A stretch of 64,000 bases of DNA from JAYQKL01 sp049890195 (GCA_049890195.1 JBMHBY010000003.1:310001-374000), one strand, 5' to 3'. Numbered from the stretch's first letter, positions 25,533 to 34,667 are shown. The notes: generated by a model from the letters alone, not told the origin. Program-made: numbers and translations.

Positions 25533-26144
25533 ATGCAATTTTCCAAAATACGCCAAACCTTGATCATTCGACTGCCACAAATTCGGTTGCCGCAGGGTGG
25601 CCTGTTGCTGATGGCATTGGCGTTTGTGATGATTTCTGTCCAGTCCGCAGCGGCCCAGTCGCGCGGTTTCATAAAGGAGAATGATATGGTTGACGGGGCC
25701 CGCAGCGGCAGCGTCGGCATTATGGAGCGCGGCTATATTGAAGGGCTCAGCCCCAATCTGCGCAGCCGGGACGGGGAGCCGGTCATTGTCATCGGCGCCG
25801 AGGCCGGTCACGCCAATGTGGTGCAATATCTGATTTACCGCAAAGCCCGGCTGGATGAGCGCGGCTCCAGTGGCCATACGGCCCTGACGGCAGCGGCCGC
25901 GCGCGGTCATGTGGAGATCATGAAGCTGCTGCTTGAAGGCGGCGCCGATATTGACAAAACCGGCGTCCGCAAGGAGGTGCCGATCATCATCGCCGCGCGC
26001 GAAGGGCATTATGAAGCCGTCAAACTTTTGATTGAAAAAGACGCTTATCTCGAGGACACCGACCTGACCGGCCGCACTGCGTTGGACTGGGCGCGCGAAA
26101 GCCGCAACCGTGACCTGATACAGCTGTTGGAGGGCGCGCAGTAG
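25533..26144 (+). CDS. Secreted ankyrin-repeat protein
   Basis: A 203-residue protein with an N-terminal signal sequence (hydrophobic LLLMALAFVMISVQSAAAQS, likely cleavage after AAA/AQ) and about four ankyrin repeats. The best are SGHTALTAAAARGHVEIMKLLLEGGADID and the next unit with IIIAAREGHYEAVKLLIEKDA, followed by TGRTALDWARES. Ankyrin repeats bind other proteins; the partner is unknown. Only 3 nt separate its stop from the regB ATG, which strongly suggests co-translation with the redox kinase. It is divergent from the sco gene, with a 135 nt gap. Confidence 0.9.
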   Translation: MQFSKIRQTLIIRLPQIRLPQGGLLLMALAFVMISVQSAAAQSRGFIKENDMVDGARSGSVGIMERGYIEGLSPNLRSRDGEPVIVIGAEAGHANVVQYLIYRKARLDERGSSGHTALTAAAARGHVEIMKLLLEGGADIDKTGVRKEVPIIIAAREGHYEAVKLLIEKDAYLEDTDLTGRTALDWARESRNRDLIQLLEGAQ

Positions 26145-26147
26145 AGC

Positions 26148-27491
26148 ATGTCCAACGACGCAGACACCCCTCTGGGCGATATGACGCAGGATACCCGGGA
26201 GGTGGCTTATCTGACCCGTGACGGCGGGGTGCTGTTGCGGGTGCAGATTTTCCTGCGCTGGTTGGCGGTCATCGGGCAGCTTGCGGCGATTGTTGTTGTG
26301 GCCGCCCTGCTTGGCTACAAGTTACCGCTGGTGGAAAGCCTGACCGTGATTTCCCTGTCGGTGATCCTGAACATCTGGCTGATTCTGAGATACCCTTCCA
26401 ACCACATGCTCAGCGTGCGTGAAACCGCGATGTTTCTTGGGTTTGATCTGGTGCAACTGGTGATGCTGCTGTATCTGAATGGCGGCCTTGGCAACCCTTT
26501 TGCGCTGTTGATCCTGGCACCTGTCACCGTTTCCGCGACCATTTTGACGGCCGGTACGACATGGATTTTGGTCAGTCTTGCTGCGGCCGCCAGCTCATTG
26601 CTGGCGGTTTATCATCTGCCTTTGCCCTGGAAAGGTGAGGCCCCGCCTGTCTTGCCGGATTTGTACATATTCGGAATCTGGATGTCTTTGCTGCTCGGCC
26701 TTGTTTTCATTTCGACGTATGTTTGGCGCGTCAGCCATGAGGGGCGGCGCATGACAGCGGCCACATCTGCCCTACAGCAGGTTTTGGCACGCGAGCACCG
26801 GCTCTCAGCCCTGGACGGGTTTGCGGCGGCGGCGGCGCATCAGCTCGGCACCCCGCTCGGAACCATCGGATTGATTGCCAAGGAATTGCAGTCCTCCCCG
26901 CTGGCGCAGGGGGAGCATGCCGAGGATTTGCTGACCCTGCAGAATGAGGCCCGGCGATGCCGCGAAATTCTGACTTCATTGACGGCGGACGGCGATAAAA
27001 GTGATCAGATATTCTCACAAATGAATTTGACGGCCCTGATTGACAGTGTGATTGAGGAGGCGGGCAGTCCCGATGTTGAGGTGCGCAAGACGTTTCAATA
27101 TAGCGATGGGCGTGAGCCGGTGGTTTACCGAAAAGCTGAAATCATCTACGGGATCGGCAATTTGATTGAGAATGCCTCTGATTTTGCCGAAACCGCTGTG
27201 GATATTGACGTCACCCAAAGCGCCACGGAGATAACCATCACGATTTCGGATGATGGACCGGGGTTTGCCCCGGATCTGATGTCCCGTCTTGGAGAGCCGT
27301 GGCTGACCACGCGGGCGAACAAGGGAAGCCTGACTGCGCAATCTGGAATGGGCCTGGGGTTCTTCATTGCCAAGACCATGCTGGAGCGGACCGGTGCCAA
27401 AATAGAGATTTCCAACAAGAAACACCCCCTCTCCGGGGCCGTGATAAACCTGACCTGGAAACGGGAAATGTTTGAAATTAACGGCCAATAA
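26148..27491 (+). CDS. regB: RegB/PrrB/ActS-type redox sensor histidine kinase
   Basis: A 447-residue membrane kinase. About six transmembrane segments span residues 35-195. The quinone-binding motif GGxxNPF is present at 112-118 (NGGLGNPFALL). The phosphorylated His231 is in AAAAHQLGTPLGTI. The redox-active Cys271 lies in ARRCREILTSL, as in RegB. The ATPase domain has NLIENASDFA, DDGPGFAP and GMGLGFFIAKTMLE boxes. It is co-directional with regA 49 nt downstream and starts 3 nt after the ankyrin gene. It should couple the quinone-pool redox state to global energy-metabolism genes. Confidence 0.95.
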   Translation: MSNDADTPLGDMTQDTREVAYLTRDGGVLLRVQIFLRWLAVIGQLAAIVVVAALLGYKLPLVESLTVISLSVILNIWLILRYPSNHMLSVRETAMFLGFDLVQLVMLLYLNGGLGNPFALLILAPVTVSATILTAGTTWILVSLAAAASSLLAVYHLPLPWKGEAPPVLPDLYIFGIWMSLLLGLVFISTYVWRVSHEGRRMTAATSALQQVLAREHRLSALDGFAAAAAHQLGTPLGTIGLIAKELQSSPLAQGEHAEDLLTLQNEARRCREILTSLTADGDKSDQIFSQMNLTALIDSVIEEAGSPDVEVRKTFQYSDGREPVVYRKAEIIYGIGNLIENASDFAETAVDIDVTQSATEITITISDDGPGFAPDLMSRLGEPWLTTRANKGSLTAQSGMGLGFFIAKTMLERTGAKIEISNKKHPLSGAVINLTWKREMFEINGQ

Positions 27492-27540
27492 GCTAAATAG
27501 ACATTGAAGGGCTGTGACTGCAGCGTTTTTTGGAGAGATC

Positions 27541-28086
27541 ATGACCGACGCAGACGGTGATTTGGGTAACACCCTGCTGATTGTTGACGACGATACAGCG
27601 TGGCTGAACCGCCTGGAGCGGGCGATGGAGCGGCGCGGCTATGACGTGCACACATCCGAGACGGTTTCCGGCGGCATCAATCTGGCGCAAAAACTGAAAC
27701 CGGATTATGCCGTTGTCGACATGCGTCTGCTGGACGGAAACGGCATGGACGTCATTGAAGCAATCCAGACTGTGCGTCCCGATGGCCGTGTCATTATGCT
27801 GACCGGTTATGGCAATATCGCCACAGCTGTGGAGGCTGTTAAAAAAGGGGCGATTGATTATCTGGCCAAGCCGGCTGACGCTGACGAAATTGAGGCGGCG
27901 TTGAAAGCCGATCCCGAAACCAAGGCGCCGCCGCCCGAAAACCCGATGTCAGCAGACCGTGTGCGGTGGGAGCATATTCAGCGCGTCTATGAACTGTGTG
28001 ACCGCAACGTGTCAGAAACGGCCCGGCGGCTCAACATGCACCGTCGCACCCTGCAGCGCATTCTGGCCAAACGCGCCCCGCGTTAA
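27541..28086 (+). CDS. regA: RegA/PrrA/ActR-type response regulator
   Basis: A 181-residue regulator. The receiver domain has acidic pocket DDD (16-18), phospho-acceptor Asp60 in VVDMRLLDGNGM, Thr in MLTGYGNI and Lys in YLAKPAD. A proline-rich linker follows (APPPENP). The C-terminal Fis-type helix-turn-helix, NVSETARRLNMHRRTLQRILAKRAPR-like in layout, is the family hallmark. GGAGAG 4 nt upstream fixes ATG 27541. It is the cognate partner of the preceding RegB. Confidence 0.96.
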   Translation: MTDADGDLGNTLLIVDDDTAWLNRLERAMERRGYDVHTSETVSGGINLAQKLKPDYAVVDMRLLDGNGMDVIEAIQTVRPDGRVIMLTGYGNIATAVEAVKKGAIDYLAKPADADEIEAALKADPETKAPPPENPMSADRVRWEHIQRVYELCDRNVSETARRLNMHRRTLQRILAKRAPR

Positions 28087-28097
28087 ATTCAGATAAC

Positions 28098-29093
28098 TCA
28101 GTTAATGGCCGGCTCCTCAAAGGCCGGCAGGGCCTCCACACCGAGCTTGAGCATCAACTCGTCATCCTTGGCGCGCCCCGGATTGCCTTTGGTCAGCAAT
28201 TCATCACCGACAAAAATTGAATTGGCCCCGGCGAAAAAGCACAGCGCCTGCATTTCATCGCTCATTTCCTCACGCCCGGCCGAAAGACGCACGGATGAGC
28301 GCGGCATGGTGATGCGTGCCACGGCGATGCATTTGACAAAATCAATCGGATGCGGCAGCTCGGCATTTTCGAGTTGCGTCCCGGGCACGGCGATCAACTG
28401 GTTGATCGGCACGCTGTCCGGATGTTCCGGAAGATTGGCGAGGGTGCGGATCATGTCGGCCCGGTCCATCAATTTCTCCCCCATGCCGATGATCCCGCCA
28501 CAGCACACTTTCATGCCGCTGTTGCGGACATTTTCCAGCGTCTCCAGCCGGTCCTGGAACGTACGGGTTGTGATGATTTCGCCGTAAAATTCCTCCGATG
28601 TGTCGATGTTGTGGTTGTAGTAGTCAAGCCCTGCCTCGGACAATTCCTGGGCTTGCTCAGGTGTCAGCATGCCGAGCGTTGCACAGGTCTCCATGCCCAT
28701 ATCGCGGACGCCTTTGATCATCAGCTTCAGCGCTTCCATGTCGCGGTCTTTCGGGCTTCGCCAGGCGGCCCCCATGCAATAGCGTGTGGCTCCGCCCTGT
28801 TTGGCGCGCCGCGCCTCTGACAGCACTTTCTCAACCTCCATCAGCTTGCCGGCCTTCAAGCCGGTCGGGGCACTGGCGGACTGGCTGCAATAGCCGCAAT
28901 CCTCAGGGCATCCGCCGGTCTTGATCGACAGCAGTTGGCACATTTGCACCTGATTGGGGTCAAAATATTGACGATGAACGGTCTGGGCCTGAAACAGCAG
29001 GTCATTAAAGGGCAGGTCGAACAAAGCGAGGATTTCTTCGCGTGTCCAGTCATGGCGCAGGGGGGTTTTGGCAGTTTCCATCATCTCATCCAA
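28098..29093 (-). CDS. bioB: Biotin synthase
   Basis: A 331-residue radical-SAM enzyme that inserts sulfur into dethiobiotin. The SAM cluster motif is Cys62-x3-Cys66-x2-Cys69 (GCPEDCGYCSQS). The 2Fe-2S ligands lie in the later Cys residues, including ATRYC, ETCATLG and KVCCGGI, and Arg in VRLSAGRE. Starts at 29093, 29084 or 29081 are all possible. No other bio gene is in the window, so biotin genes are dispersed. The stop is 11 nt from that of regA. Confidence 0.96.
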   Translation of the reverse strand: MDEMMETAKTPLRHDWTREEILALFDLPFNDLLFQAQTVHRQYFDPNQVQMCQLLSIKTGGCPEDCGYCSQSASAPTGLKAGKLMEVEKVLSEARRAKQGGATRYCMGAAWRSPKDRDMEALKLMIKGVRDMGMETCATLGMLTPEQAQELSEAGLDYYNHNIDTSEEFYGEIITTRTFQDRLETLENVRNSGMKVCCGGIIGMGEKLMDRADMIRTLANLPEHPDSVPINQLIAVPGTQLENAELPHPIDFVKCIAVARITMPRSSVRLSAGREEMSDEMQALCFFAGANSIFVGDELLTKGNPGRAKDDELMLKLGVEALPAFEEPAIN

Positions 29094-29193
29094 ATATCAA
29101 ATACGGGGTAAATTTACGCATTGCCGAAAAATATGCAACTCATGATACTGTTTTTCAAAGATTTATAAACCACTTTAGGAAAGGGGCGGCTGA

Positions 29194-29481
29194 ATGGACG
29201 TGACACCGTGTTATGTCTATGTGCTGGGCAGCTGGAGCGACTGTGAGAAGGGCGGCAAGCCGCGCACCTACACAGGCTGGACACACGATGTTCAGGCCCG
29301 TCTGGACAAGCACAATGCCGGGCAGGGCGCGAAAGCGACCAGAGGCCGCCAATGGCAGCTTCTGTACAGCGAAACCTTCAAGACCCGCGGCGCAGCGATG
29401 TCGCGGGAGGCCGCCTTGAAAAAACAGCTGCGGACTCAGCCGGGATTCCGTGCTGCATTACTGGCGAGGCGGGCCGAATAA
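29194..29481 (+). CDS. GIY-YIG domain protein (UPF0213/YhbQ-like)
   Basis: A 95-residue stand-alone GIY-YIG nuclease domain. The module is complete: YVYVLG for the first motif, TYTGWTHDVQARLDKHN for the second with its catalytic Arg, then the Glu in MSREAALKK. Family members are possible nucleases in DNA repair, but functions are poorly known. An insertion of about eight residues (SDCEKGGKP) separates the two halves of the motif. Its last 24 nt overlap the convergent methyltransferase gene. Confidence 0.88.
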   Translation: MDVTPCYVYVLGSWSDCEKGGKPRTYTGWTHDVQARLDKHNAGQGAKATRGRQWQLLYSETFKTRGAAMSREAALKKQLRTQPGFRAALLARRAE

Positions 29482-30258
29482 CCCGATTTCGATCCAGCCA
29501 TGCGCTTCAGTCGGGAACAGAAGATTGCGTCTGTTTCTTTGTTTCTCCAGTTTCAGCATCCCCAAGCGTGTATGACGCGGCAGGCCGAGGGTCTTTTCCA
29601 GCTTGTGCGTGTCATAGCGGGGGATTTCGAGACTCTGGCCGTCCCCGAGGATGGCGTCGAAGATGAAGTTGCCGTACTCCGCCGCCTGATCATTGAGCCG
29701 GCTGAGGGGTTTGAGGTAATCAATGATGACGTATGCGGGTGCCAGAGCCGCGGTCAGGCTTTGTGTCTCCTGTGCGGCAATGTAATAGCTGATGCCCTCA
29801 TAGATGACTAGGCTCGGCTGGGATGCCTGCCAGCCCATTTCAGCCAGCGCATCCAGACAGGTTTGGTGACGTGTCAAATCGGATGTGATGTAATGCATGC
29901 GCTCATGTGGTGCCAATTGCGCCTTTTCGCTCATGAAGGCCTGATCAAGTTCATAAACACGCGTGCCGGGGTGACGGGAGATGATCTCCAGCCCCATGGC
30001 GTCCATGCCGGCCGCCGCAATCACAATCTGGTGCGGCAGGCGGCCCTCCAGAAGCAATGTTTCCACCAGCTTCAGGACAGCATATTTACGGTTCTTGATG
30101 GTCTGGTCATAGTGCGGCCAGAATGCCATGACCCGATCATAAAGCGGGCGCCCGGCCGAAAGATCCAATCGGGACAAGAAGCTGCGGGCCAGCGGGGTTT
30201 TGTATATTTCCGAGCCGAGCAAAAGCAGCACAAAGGCGGATGTATGAGACAGGCGCAT
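29458..30258 (-). CDS. Class I SAM-dependent methyltransferase, LCM-like
   Basis: A 266-residue protein resembling the leucine carboxyl methyltransferase/polyketide O-methyltransferase family. Features are the N-terminal KNRKYAVLKLVETLL segment, the SAM-site IVIAAAGMDAMGLEI in place of the usual GxGxDT, VYELDQAF for the acidic ribose contact, and LVIYEGISYY. The substrate cannot be inferred. It overlaps the GIY-YIG gene by 24 nt tail to tail. The opposite-strand reductase gene begins 165 nt away. Confidence 0.78.
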   Translation of the reverse strand: MRLSHTSAFVLLLLGSEIYKTPLARSFLSRLDLSAGRPLYDRVMAFWPHYDQTIKNRKYAVLKLVETLLLEGRLPHQIVIAAAGMDAMGLEIISRHPGTRVYELDQAFMSEKAQLAPHERMHYITSDLTRHQTCLDALAEMGWQASQPSLVIYEGISYYIAAQETQSLTAALAPAYVIIDYLKPLSRLNDQAAEYGNFIFDAILGDGQSLEIPRYDTHKLEKTLGLPRHTRLGMLKLEKQRNRRNLLFPTEAHGWIEIGLFGPPRQ

Positions 30259-30423
30259 GGTTTTTCTTTTCGTTATTTTGCCTATGTCTCAACATTATCA
30301 CATAATCGCCGCCCTGTCTTGCGGCTTGACCCGACAGGGATGTCCCGCCCGGCGTCTCATTAACAATTTGCCAAACGCCTCTGCACGCATTAGCTTTGGC
30401 AACAATCAAACATGGGGGAAAGA

Positions 30424-31599
30424 ATGTCTGAGCAAAACGAATTCAATGTCATCATTTTCGGTGCCAGTGGTTTCACCGGGCGGCTGGTCGCAGAATATAT
30501 GCACAAGCAATATGGCCAGGACAAGGGTGTGCGTTGGGCCATGGCCGGCCGCAGTGCCGACAAGCTGGCGGCCGTCAGGGATGAGATGGGCCTGCCTGCC
30601 GACACGCCGCTGGTGACGGCGGACACCGATGATGAAGCCAGCCTGCGGGCGATGGTGGCGCGCACAGATGTGCTGCTGACGACAGTCGGCCCATATCAAC
30701 TTTACGGCTCCGGCGTCGTCGCGGCCTGCGCTGACTTGGGCGTGGATTATGTTGACCTCACCGGTGAGCCGTTATGGATGTATGACATGATTGCGGCGCA
30801 TGAAGCCCGCGCCAAGGAAACCGGGGCGCGCATCGTATTTTCCTGCGGATTTGACTCGGTGCCCTTCGACCTTGGCGTCTTGTATCTGCAAAACGCCGCC
30901 AAAGCGGCGTTCGGCGCTGCGGCCCCGCGTGTGCGTGGCCGTGTCAGGGCCATGAATGGCGAATTTTCCGGCGGCACGGTGGCATCTTTCCTCGGCAGCT
31001 TGAAACGGCTGGAGGCGGAGCCGGAGATTTTCAGCCGCATGGTTGACCCATTTTCCCTGGCCAATGGTTTTCAGGGGCCGGAGCAGCCGGCCGGCAACAA
31101 GGTCTGCGAGGACGAATTGCTAGGCAGCTGGCTGGCACCGTTCATTATGGCGCCGATCAACACCAAAAACATTCACCGTTCAAACGCCTTGATGGGCCAT
31201 GCTTATGGTGAGGATTTTGTCTATGACGAAATGATGATGGCCGGACCCGGCGATGAGGGGAAAGCGGTCGCTGAGATGGTCGCCGGCATGGACATGCTGG
31301 CCGGTGACGTACCCCAGCCGGGCGAGGGGCCGTCCAAGGAAAGCCGTGAGGCGGGCAATTATGACGTGCTGTTTGTCGGCGAAATGCCGGACGGCCGGTT
31401 GATCAAAGCCGGTGTCACCGGCGATATGGACCCCGGTTACGGCTCAACGTCAAAAATGCTGGCGGAGAGCGCCGTCTGCCTGGCGCTGGACTGTGCCGAG
31501 ACGCCCGGCGGCATTTTGACATCGGCGCCGGCCATGGGTGACAAATTGATCGCCCGTCTGGTCGCCAATGCCGGCCTGACCTTTAATCTGGAGGACTGA
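30424..31599 (+). CDS. Saccharopine dehydrogenase-like / trans-acting enoyl reductase family protein
   Basis: A 391-residue NAD(P)-dependent oxidoreductase. The Rossmann loop is IIFGASGFTGRLVAEY near the N terminus and YVDLTGEP is conserved in this family. The family includes saccharopine dehydrogenase-like proteins and mycobacterial trans-acting enoyl reductases of lipid synthesis. ATG 30424 is preferred over 30412 because GGGGGAAAG lies 2-10 nt upstream of it. The lipid-related neighbourhood supports a lipid role, but the substrate is open. Confidence 0.85.
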   Translation: MSEQNEFNVIIFGASGFTGRLVAEYMHKQYGQDKGVRWAMAGRSADKLAAVRDEMGLPADTPLVTADTDDEASLRAMVARTDVLLTTVGPYQLYGSGVVAACADLGVDYVDLTGEPLWMYDMIAAHEARAKETGARIVFSCGFDSVPFDLGVLYLQNAAKAAFGAAAPRVRGRVRAMNGEFSGGTVASFLGSLKRLEAEPEIFSRMVDPFSLANGFQGPEQPAGNKVCEDELLGSWLAPFIMAPINTKNIHRSNALMGHAYGEDFVYDEMMMAGPGDEGKAVAEMVAGMDMLAGDVPQPGEGPSKESREAGNYDVLFVGEMPDGRLIKAGVTGDMDPGYGSTSKMLAESAVCLALDCAETPGGILTSAPAMGDKLIARLVANAGLTFNLED

Positions 31600-31669
31600 C
31601 GTCCTCCCCTCATGACTGGTTTCCGGTCTGGTCCGCCCTACATAATTAAGGGTTGGAAAGTGAGTGCTG

Positions 31670-32254
31670 ATGTCAAACCCCACCCAATCCCTGTCACTGA
31701 TGGACAAGGTCAGGCAAATGCGTCTGGTCTCCATGTTCGGGGAGATCATTCCGCTTTGCGTTTTCTTTTTCGCCTATGAACATGGCGGCCTGTTTTATGC
31801 CGCAGTTGCGACTCTGCTGGCCACCATTTTGAGCCTTGGTGTCTATTGGCTGGTTGAGAAACGTATTGCGCGGTTTGTGATTTTTTCCACCATACTGTCA
31901 GGTGCCATGACCATCACGGCGGTGCTGGTGCAGGAGGACCTTCTGATCAAGGTTCAGCCGAGTGTGTTCAGCTTTGTCCTGTCCTCGGTGCTGCTGGGTG
32001 GTCTGCTGCGCAACAAGGCCATGATGGAGGTGTTTTTCGGCACACAATTCAACCTTACGCCGCAAACCTGGCGGTTGCTGAGCCTGCGCTGGGGTTTGTT
32101 TTTCCTGTTTGCCGCGCTGGCCAATGAACTGGCCTGGCGGGTTTTGAGCGAACAGCACTGGGTCTATTTCAGGGTGTTTGTCATGCCGCCGCTGACCGGC
32201 GGTTTCATGCTCGCCATGTTGCCGCTGACCCTGCGCGGCACTGTCGCAAAATAA
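31670..32254 (+). CDS. Septation protein IspZ/YciB-like membrane protein
   Basis: A 194-residue integral membrane protein with about five to six helices. Family-like segments are LVSMFGEIIPLCVFFFAYE and the C-terminal WRLLSLRWGLFFLFAALANELAWR. That last segment resembles the conserved NE-W region of IspZ/YciB (intracellular septation A). A GTG at 31664 is an alternative start. Its role in cell division is based on weak genetic data from homologues. The stop abuts the convergent enoyl-CoA hydratase gene. Confidence 0.82.
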   Translation: MSNPTQSLSLMDKVRQMRLVSMFGEIIPLCVFFFAYEHGGLFYAAVATLLATILSLGVYWLVEKRIARFVIFSTILSGAMTITAVLVQEDLLIKVQPSVFSFVLSSVLLGGLLRNKAMMEVFFGTQFNLTPQTWRLLSLRWGLFFLFAALANELAWRVLSEQHWVYFRVFVMPPLTGGFMLAMLPLTLRGTVAK

Positions 32255-32255
32255 C

Positions 32256-33053
32256 CTATTCGCCCTTGAAGGCGGGGGCCCGCTTTTCGAAAAACGCCGT
32301 GACGCCCTCCAGACAATCCTTGGAACTCATCAGGGCGTTTTGTTCAAAGGTTTCCATCATGAAATTCTGTTCAAAGCTCTGACCGGCGGCTTCGCGCAGA
32401 ATGCGTTTGGTCGCCTTTTGCGCCAGTGGCGGGCCGGCGGCAATGGCCTGTGCCATGGCGTTGGCTTCATCCAGCAGCGCGTCGAGGGGGACGACTTTAT
32501 TGACAATCCCGGCTGTCAAACAGTCCTGCGCCGGCAGTTTTTCGCAGTTCAGGATCATGGACATGGCCCGTTTGTAGCCCAGTTCGCGCAGCAAATGCCA
32601 ATGCATGCCGCCGTCCGGCACCAGTGAAATGGCCATGAAGGGCTGATGCATATAGGCATCCTCCGACATGATGGCGAGGTCGCAGTTCAGCACCATGGCG
32701 CCGGAAACGCCGGAGGTTGCGCCATTGACCGCGGCGATGAAGATTTTGTCGGATTTGGAGATGCTTTCAATGCCGGGGAATATCTCGGTCATCAGCGTGT
32801 CGGATGTGCGAAAATGCGGCCCCGGCTTTTCCGGGTCACGCAGATTGGCCCCGGCTGAAAAATTCTTGCCATTGCCTGTGATGATGACGGCCCGGACATC
32901 CGGTGCGGCCTCAACCTGATTGACGGCATGATGGAAGTCGCGGAACATTTGGCGCGTAAAGGCGTTGGAGTTGGCCGGGTCGTTGATGGTGATTGTGGCG
33001 ACCGGCCCGTTGATTGCAACAATGATTTTATCTTCATTTTCGGCTTCAGTCAT
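32256..33053 (-). CDS. Enoyl-CoA hydratase/isomerase family protein (PaaG-like)
   Basis: A 265-residue crotonase-fold protein. The oxyanion hole is formed by FSAGANL and GATSGVSGAM. The two catalytic Glu residues of classical hydratase are replaced: the first position reads QPFMAIS and the second RAMSMIL. Instead ISLVPDGG carries the Asp used by PaaG and enoyl-CoA isomerases. An isomerase is therefore more likely than a hydratase. It is one of three crotonase paralogues within 4 kb. Confidence 0.88.
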   Translation of the reverse strand: MTEAENEDKIIVAINGPVATITINDPANSNAFTRQMFRDFHHAVNQVEAAPDVRAVIITGNGKNFSAGANLRDPEKPGPHFRTSDTLMTEIFPGIESISKSDKIFIAAVNGATSGVSGAMVLNCDLAIMSEDAYMHQPFMAISLVPDGGMHWHLLRELGYKRAMSMILNCEKLPAQDCLTAGIVNKVVPLDALLDEANAMAQAIAAGPPLAQKATKRILREAAGQSFEQNFMMETFEQNALMSSKDCLEGVTAFFEKRAPAFKGE

Positions 33054-33204
33054 GTCTTCCCCCTGTGACTTAAGACAACAGGCTCATGCCACCTAACTTG
33101 TGACAATTTGCGCGTTTTTTCAGGCTTTGAGTTTGCAACTATTTATTTGATTTCTCAATCCTAATTGCCCAAATTAAAGCCATATCCGTTTTAAGGGGGA
33201 AATC

Positions 33205-34368
33205 ATGGTTCAATTCACAGAAGAGCAGATCCTGTTCCGCGAAGCCTATCGCAAGTTCTTGGAGACCGAAATTGCGCCGCATATGGAGCGCTACAAGGAA
33301 GAAGGCATTGTTGACCGCGAATGTTTTAAAAAAGCCGGCGAGCAGGGTTTTTTGATGATCTGGCCGGATGAGCGCTATGGCGGGCTGGGGGACAGCGATT
33401 TCCGCTATGAACAAATCATTATGGAAGAGGGTGTGCGCGCTGGAACCAGCGGGTTTTATGCAACGCTGCACAGCCGGCTGGTCGGCCCCTATCTGGAAAA
33501 TCTGGGCACACAAGAGCAGAAAGACCGCTTTTTGCCGAAATGCGTCAGCGGTGAAACCATATTGGCCATCGCCATGACCGAACCCGGTGCCGGCTCTGAT
33601 CTGGCCGGCATGCGTTCCTATATCAAGGAGGAGGGGGACCATTACATCCTGAACGGCTCGAAGACATATATTTCGAATGGCATCAATGCTGATTTGATCA
33701 TTGTTGCCGCCAAGTCAGATCCCGACAACAACCCGCATGCGATGACACTTGTTCTGGTGGAGCGCGGCATGGAAGGTTTTGAGCGCGGCCGCAATCTCGA
33801 CAAGATGGGCCAGCCGGCCCAGGATACGGCCGAGCTGTTCTTCACCGATGTCAAAATCCCGAAAGAGAATGTTTTGGGCGAGATGCACAAAGGGTTTTAC
33901 TATCTGATGGAGGGTCTGGCCGAGGAGCGCCTGATTGCCGCGGTCGGCTGCGTCAACACCGCGCGCAAAGCCTTCGAACTGACCCGTGAATTCGTCATGG
34001 ACCGCAAAATCTTCGGCGGCGTGTTGTCCGAACAGCAGAACACCCAGTTCAAAATGGCGGAAATGGATGCCGAGATTGAAATGGCGGAAGTTTATGTCGA
34101 TCATTGCATTGAGCTGCACAATCAGGGTTTGCTGGACTCCAACAAGGCCGCCAAAGCCAAACTCATGACCAATGAGATTGAGTGGAAAATGGTTGATTTG
34201 GGTGTGCAGATGCACGGCGGTGCCGGCTACATGAAGGAATATCCGATCTGCAACATGTTCACGGATGTCCGCATCAACAGAATTCTGGCGGGCAGCACCG
34301 AGGTCATGAAATACATTATCGGGCGTGATGTGTTCTCTCAGAAATACCGCAACCAGATCATATCCTGA
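33205..34368 (+). CDS. Acyl-CoA dehydrogenase
   Basis: A 387-residue FAD enzyme of beta-oxidation. FAD and substrate contacts are in AIAMTEPGAGSDLAGM and ISNGINADLI. The position that holds the catalytic Glu of short- and medium-chain enzymes is Ala362 (RILAGSTEV). Glu258 in RKAFELTREF aligns with the alternative base of long-chain and isovaleryl-type enzymes. A longer or branched acyl substrate is therefore suggested. An electron acceptor, ETF, is encoded at 58.9-60.7 kb. A bidirectional terminator follows at 34388. Confidence 0.93.
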   Translation: MVQFTEEQILFREAYRKFLETEIAPHMERYKEEGIVDRECFKKAGEQGFLMIWPDERYGGLGDSDFRYEQIIMEEGVRAGTSGFYATLHSRLVGPYLENLGTQEQKDRFLPKCVSGETILAIAMTEPGAGSDLAGMRSYIKEEGDHYILNGSKTYISNGINADLIIVAAKSDPDNNPHAMTLVLVERGMEGFERGRNLDKMGQPAQDTAELFFTDVKIPKENVLGEMHKGFYYLMEGLAEERLIAAVGCVNTARKAFELTREFVMDRKIFGGVLSEQQNTQFKMAEMDAEIEMAEVYVDHCIELHNQGLLDSNKAAKAKLMTNEIEWKMVDLGVQMHGGAGYMKEYPICNMFTDVRINRILAGSTEVMKYIIGRDVFSQKYRNQIIS

Positions 34369-34387
34369 GAGATTGTCGGTTGAACCT

Positions 34388-34413
34388 AAAAGGGCGCTGC
34401 GGCGCCCTTTTTT
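34388..34413 (+). terminator. Bidirectional rho-independent terminator
   Basis: GGGCGC-TGCG-GCGCCC flanked by AAAA on the left and six T on the right, 20 nt after the acyl-CoA dehydrogenase stop. Because of the flanking A run it can also terminate the leftward TIGR03643 gene. Confidence 0.9.
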
Positions 34414-34433
34414 ATTCCGATCTCTTATTCCCT

Positions 34434-34664
34434 TCAGTCTTTGAAGCGGAAGCCGCGCTTTTCCGTCAGTCCGTTTTTGCCGTGTTTGGTTTTGCGGCCC
34501 GCCACCCTTTTGCGCCACATCCTGAAGCTTGAAGGGGTCATTTCGCGGCGCATCAGGGCAATCACCTGTTTTTCACTCAACCCTGTCTGGCGGCGGATGT
34601 CGTCGAAACTGACTTCATCATGCCAAGCCAGCCCGATGACTTCACTGATGTCGGCCGCGTCCAA
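34434..34664 (-). CDS. TIGR03643/DUF2805 small protein
   Basis: A 76-residue protein with the full family pattern. An N-terminal acidic helix contains VIGLAWHDEVSFDDIRRQ, then comes GLSEKQVIALMRREM, then PSSFRMWRKRV and a basic GRKTKHGK tail. The middle part resembles a helix-turn-helix, so nucleic-acid binding is possible. The function is unknown. Its start lies 3 nt beyond the stop of the upstream enoyl-CoA hydratase, so the two are likely co-transcribed. Confidence 0.88.
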   Translation of the reverse strand: MDAADISEVIGLAWHDEVSFDDIRRQTGLSEKQVIALMRREMTPSSFRMWRKRVAGRKTKHGKNGLTEKRGFRFKD

Positions 34665-34667
34665 AAC

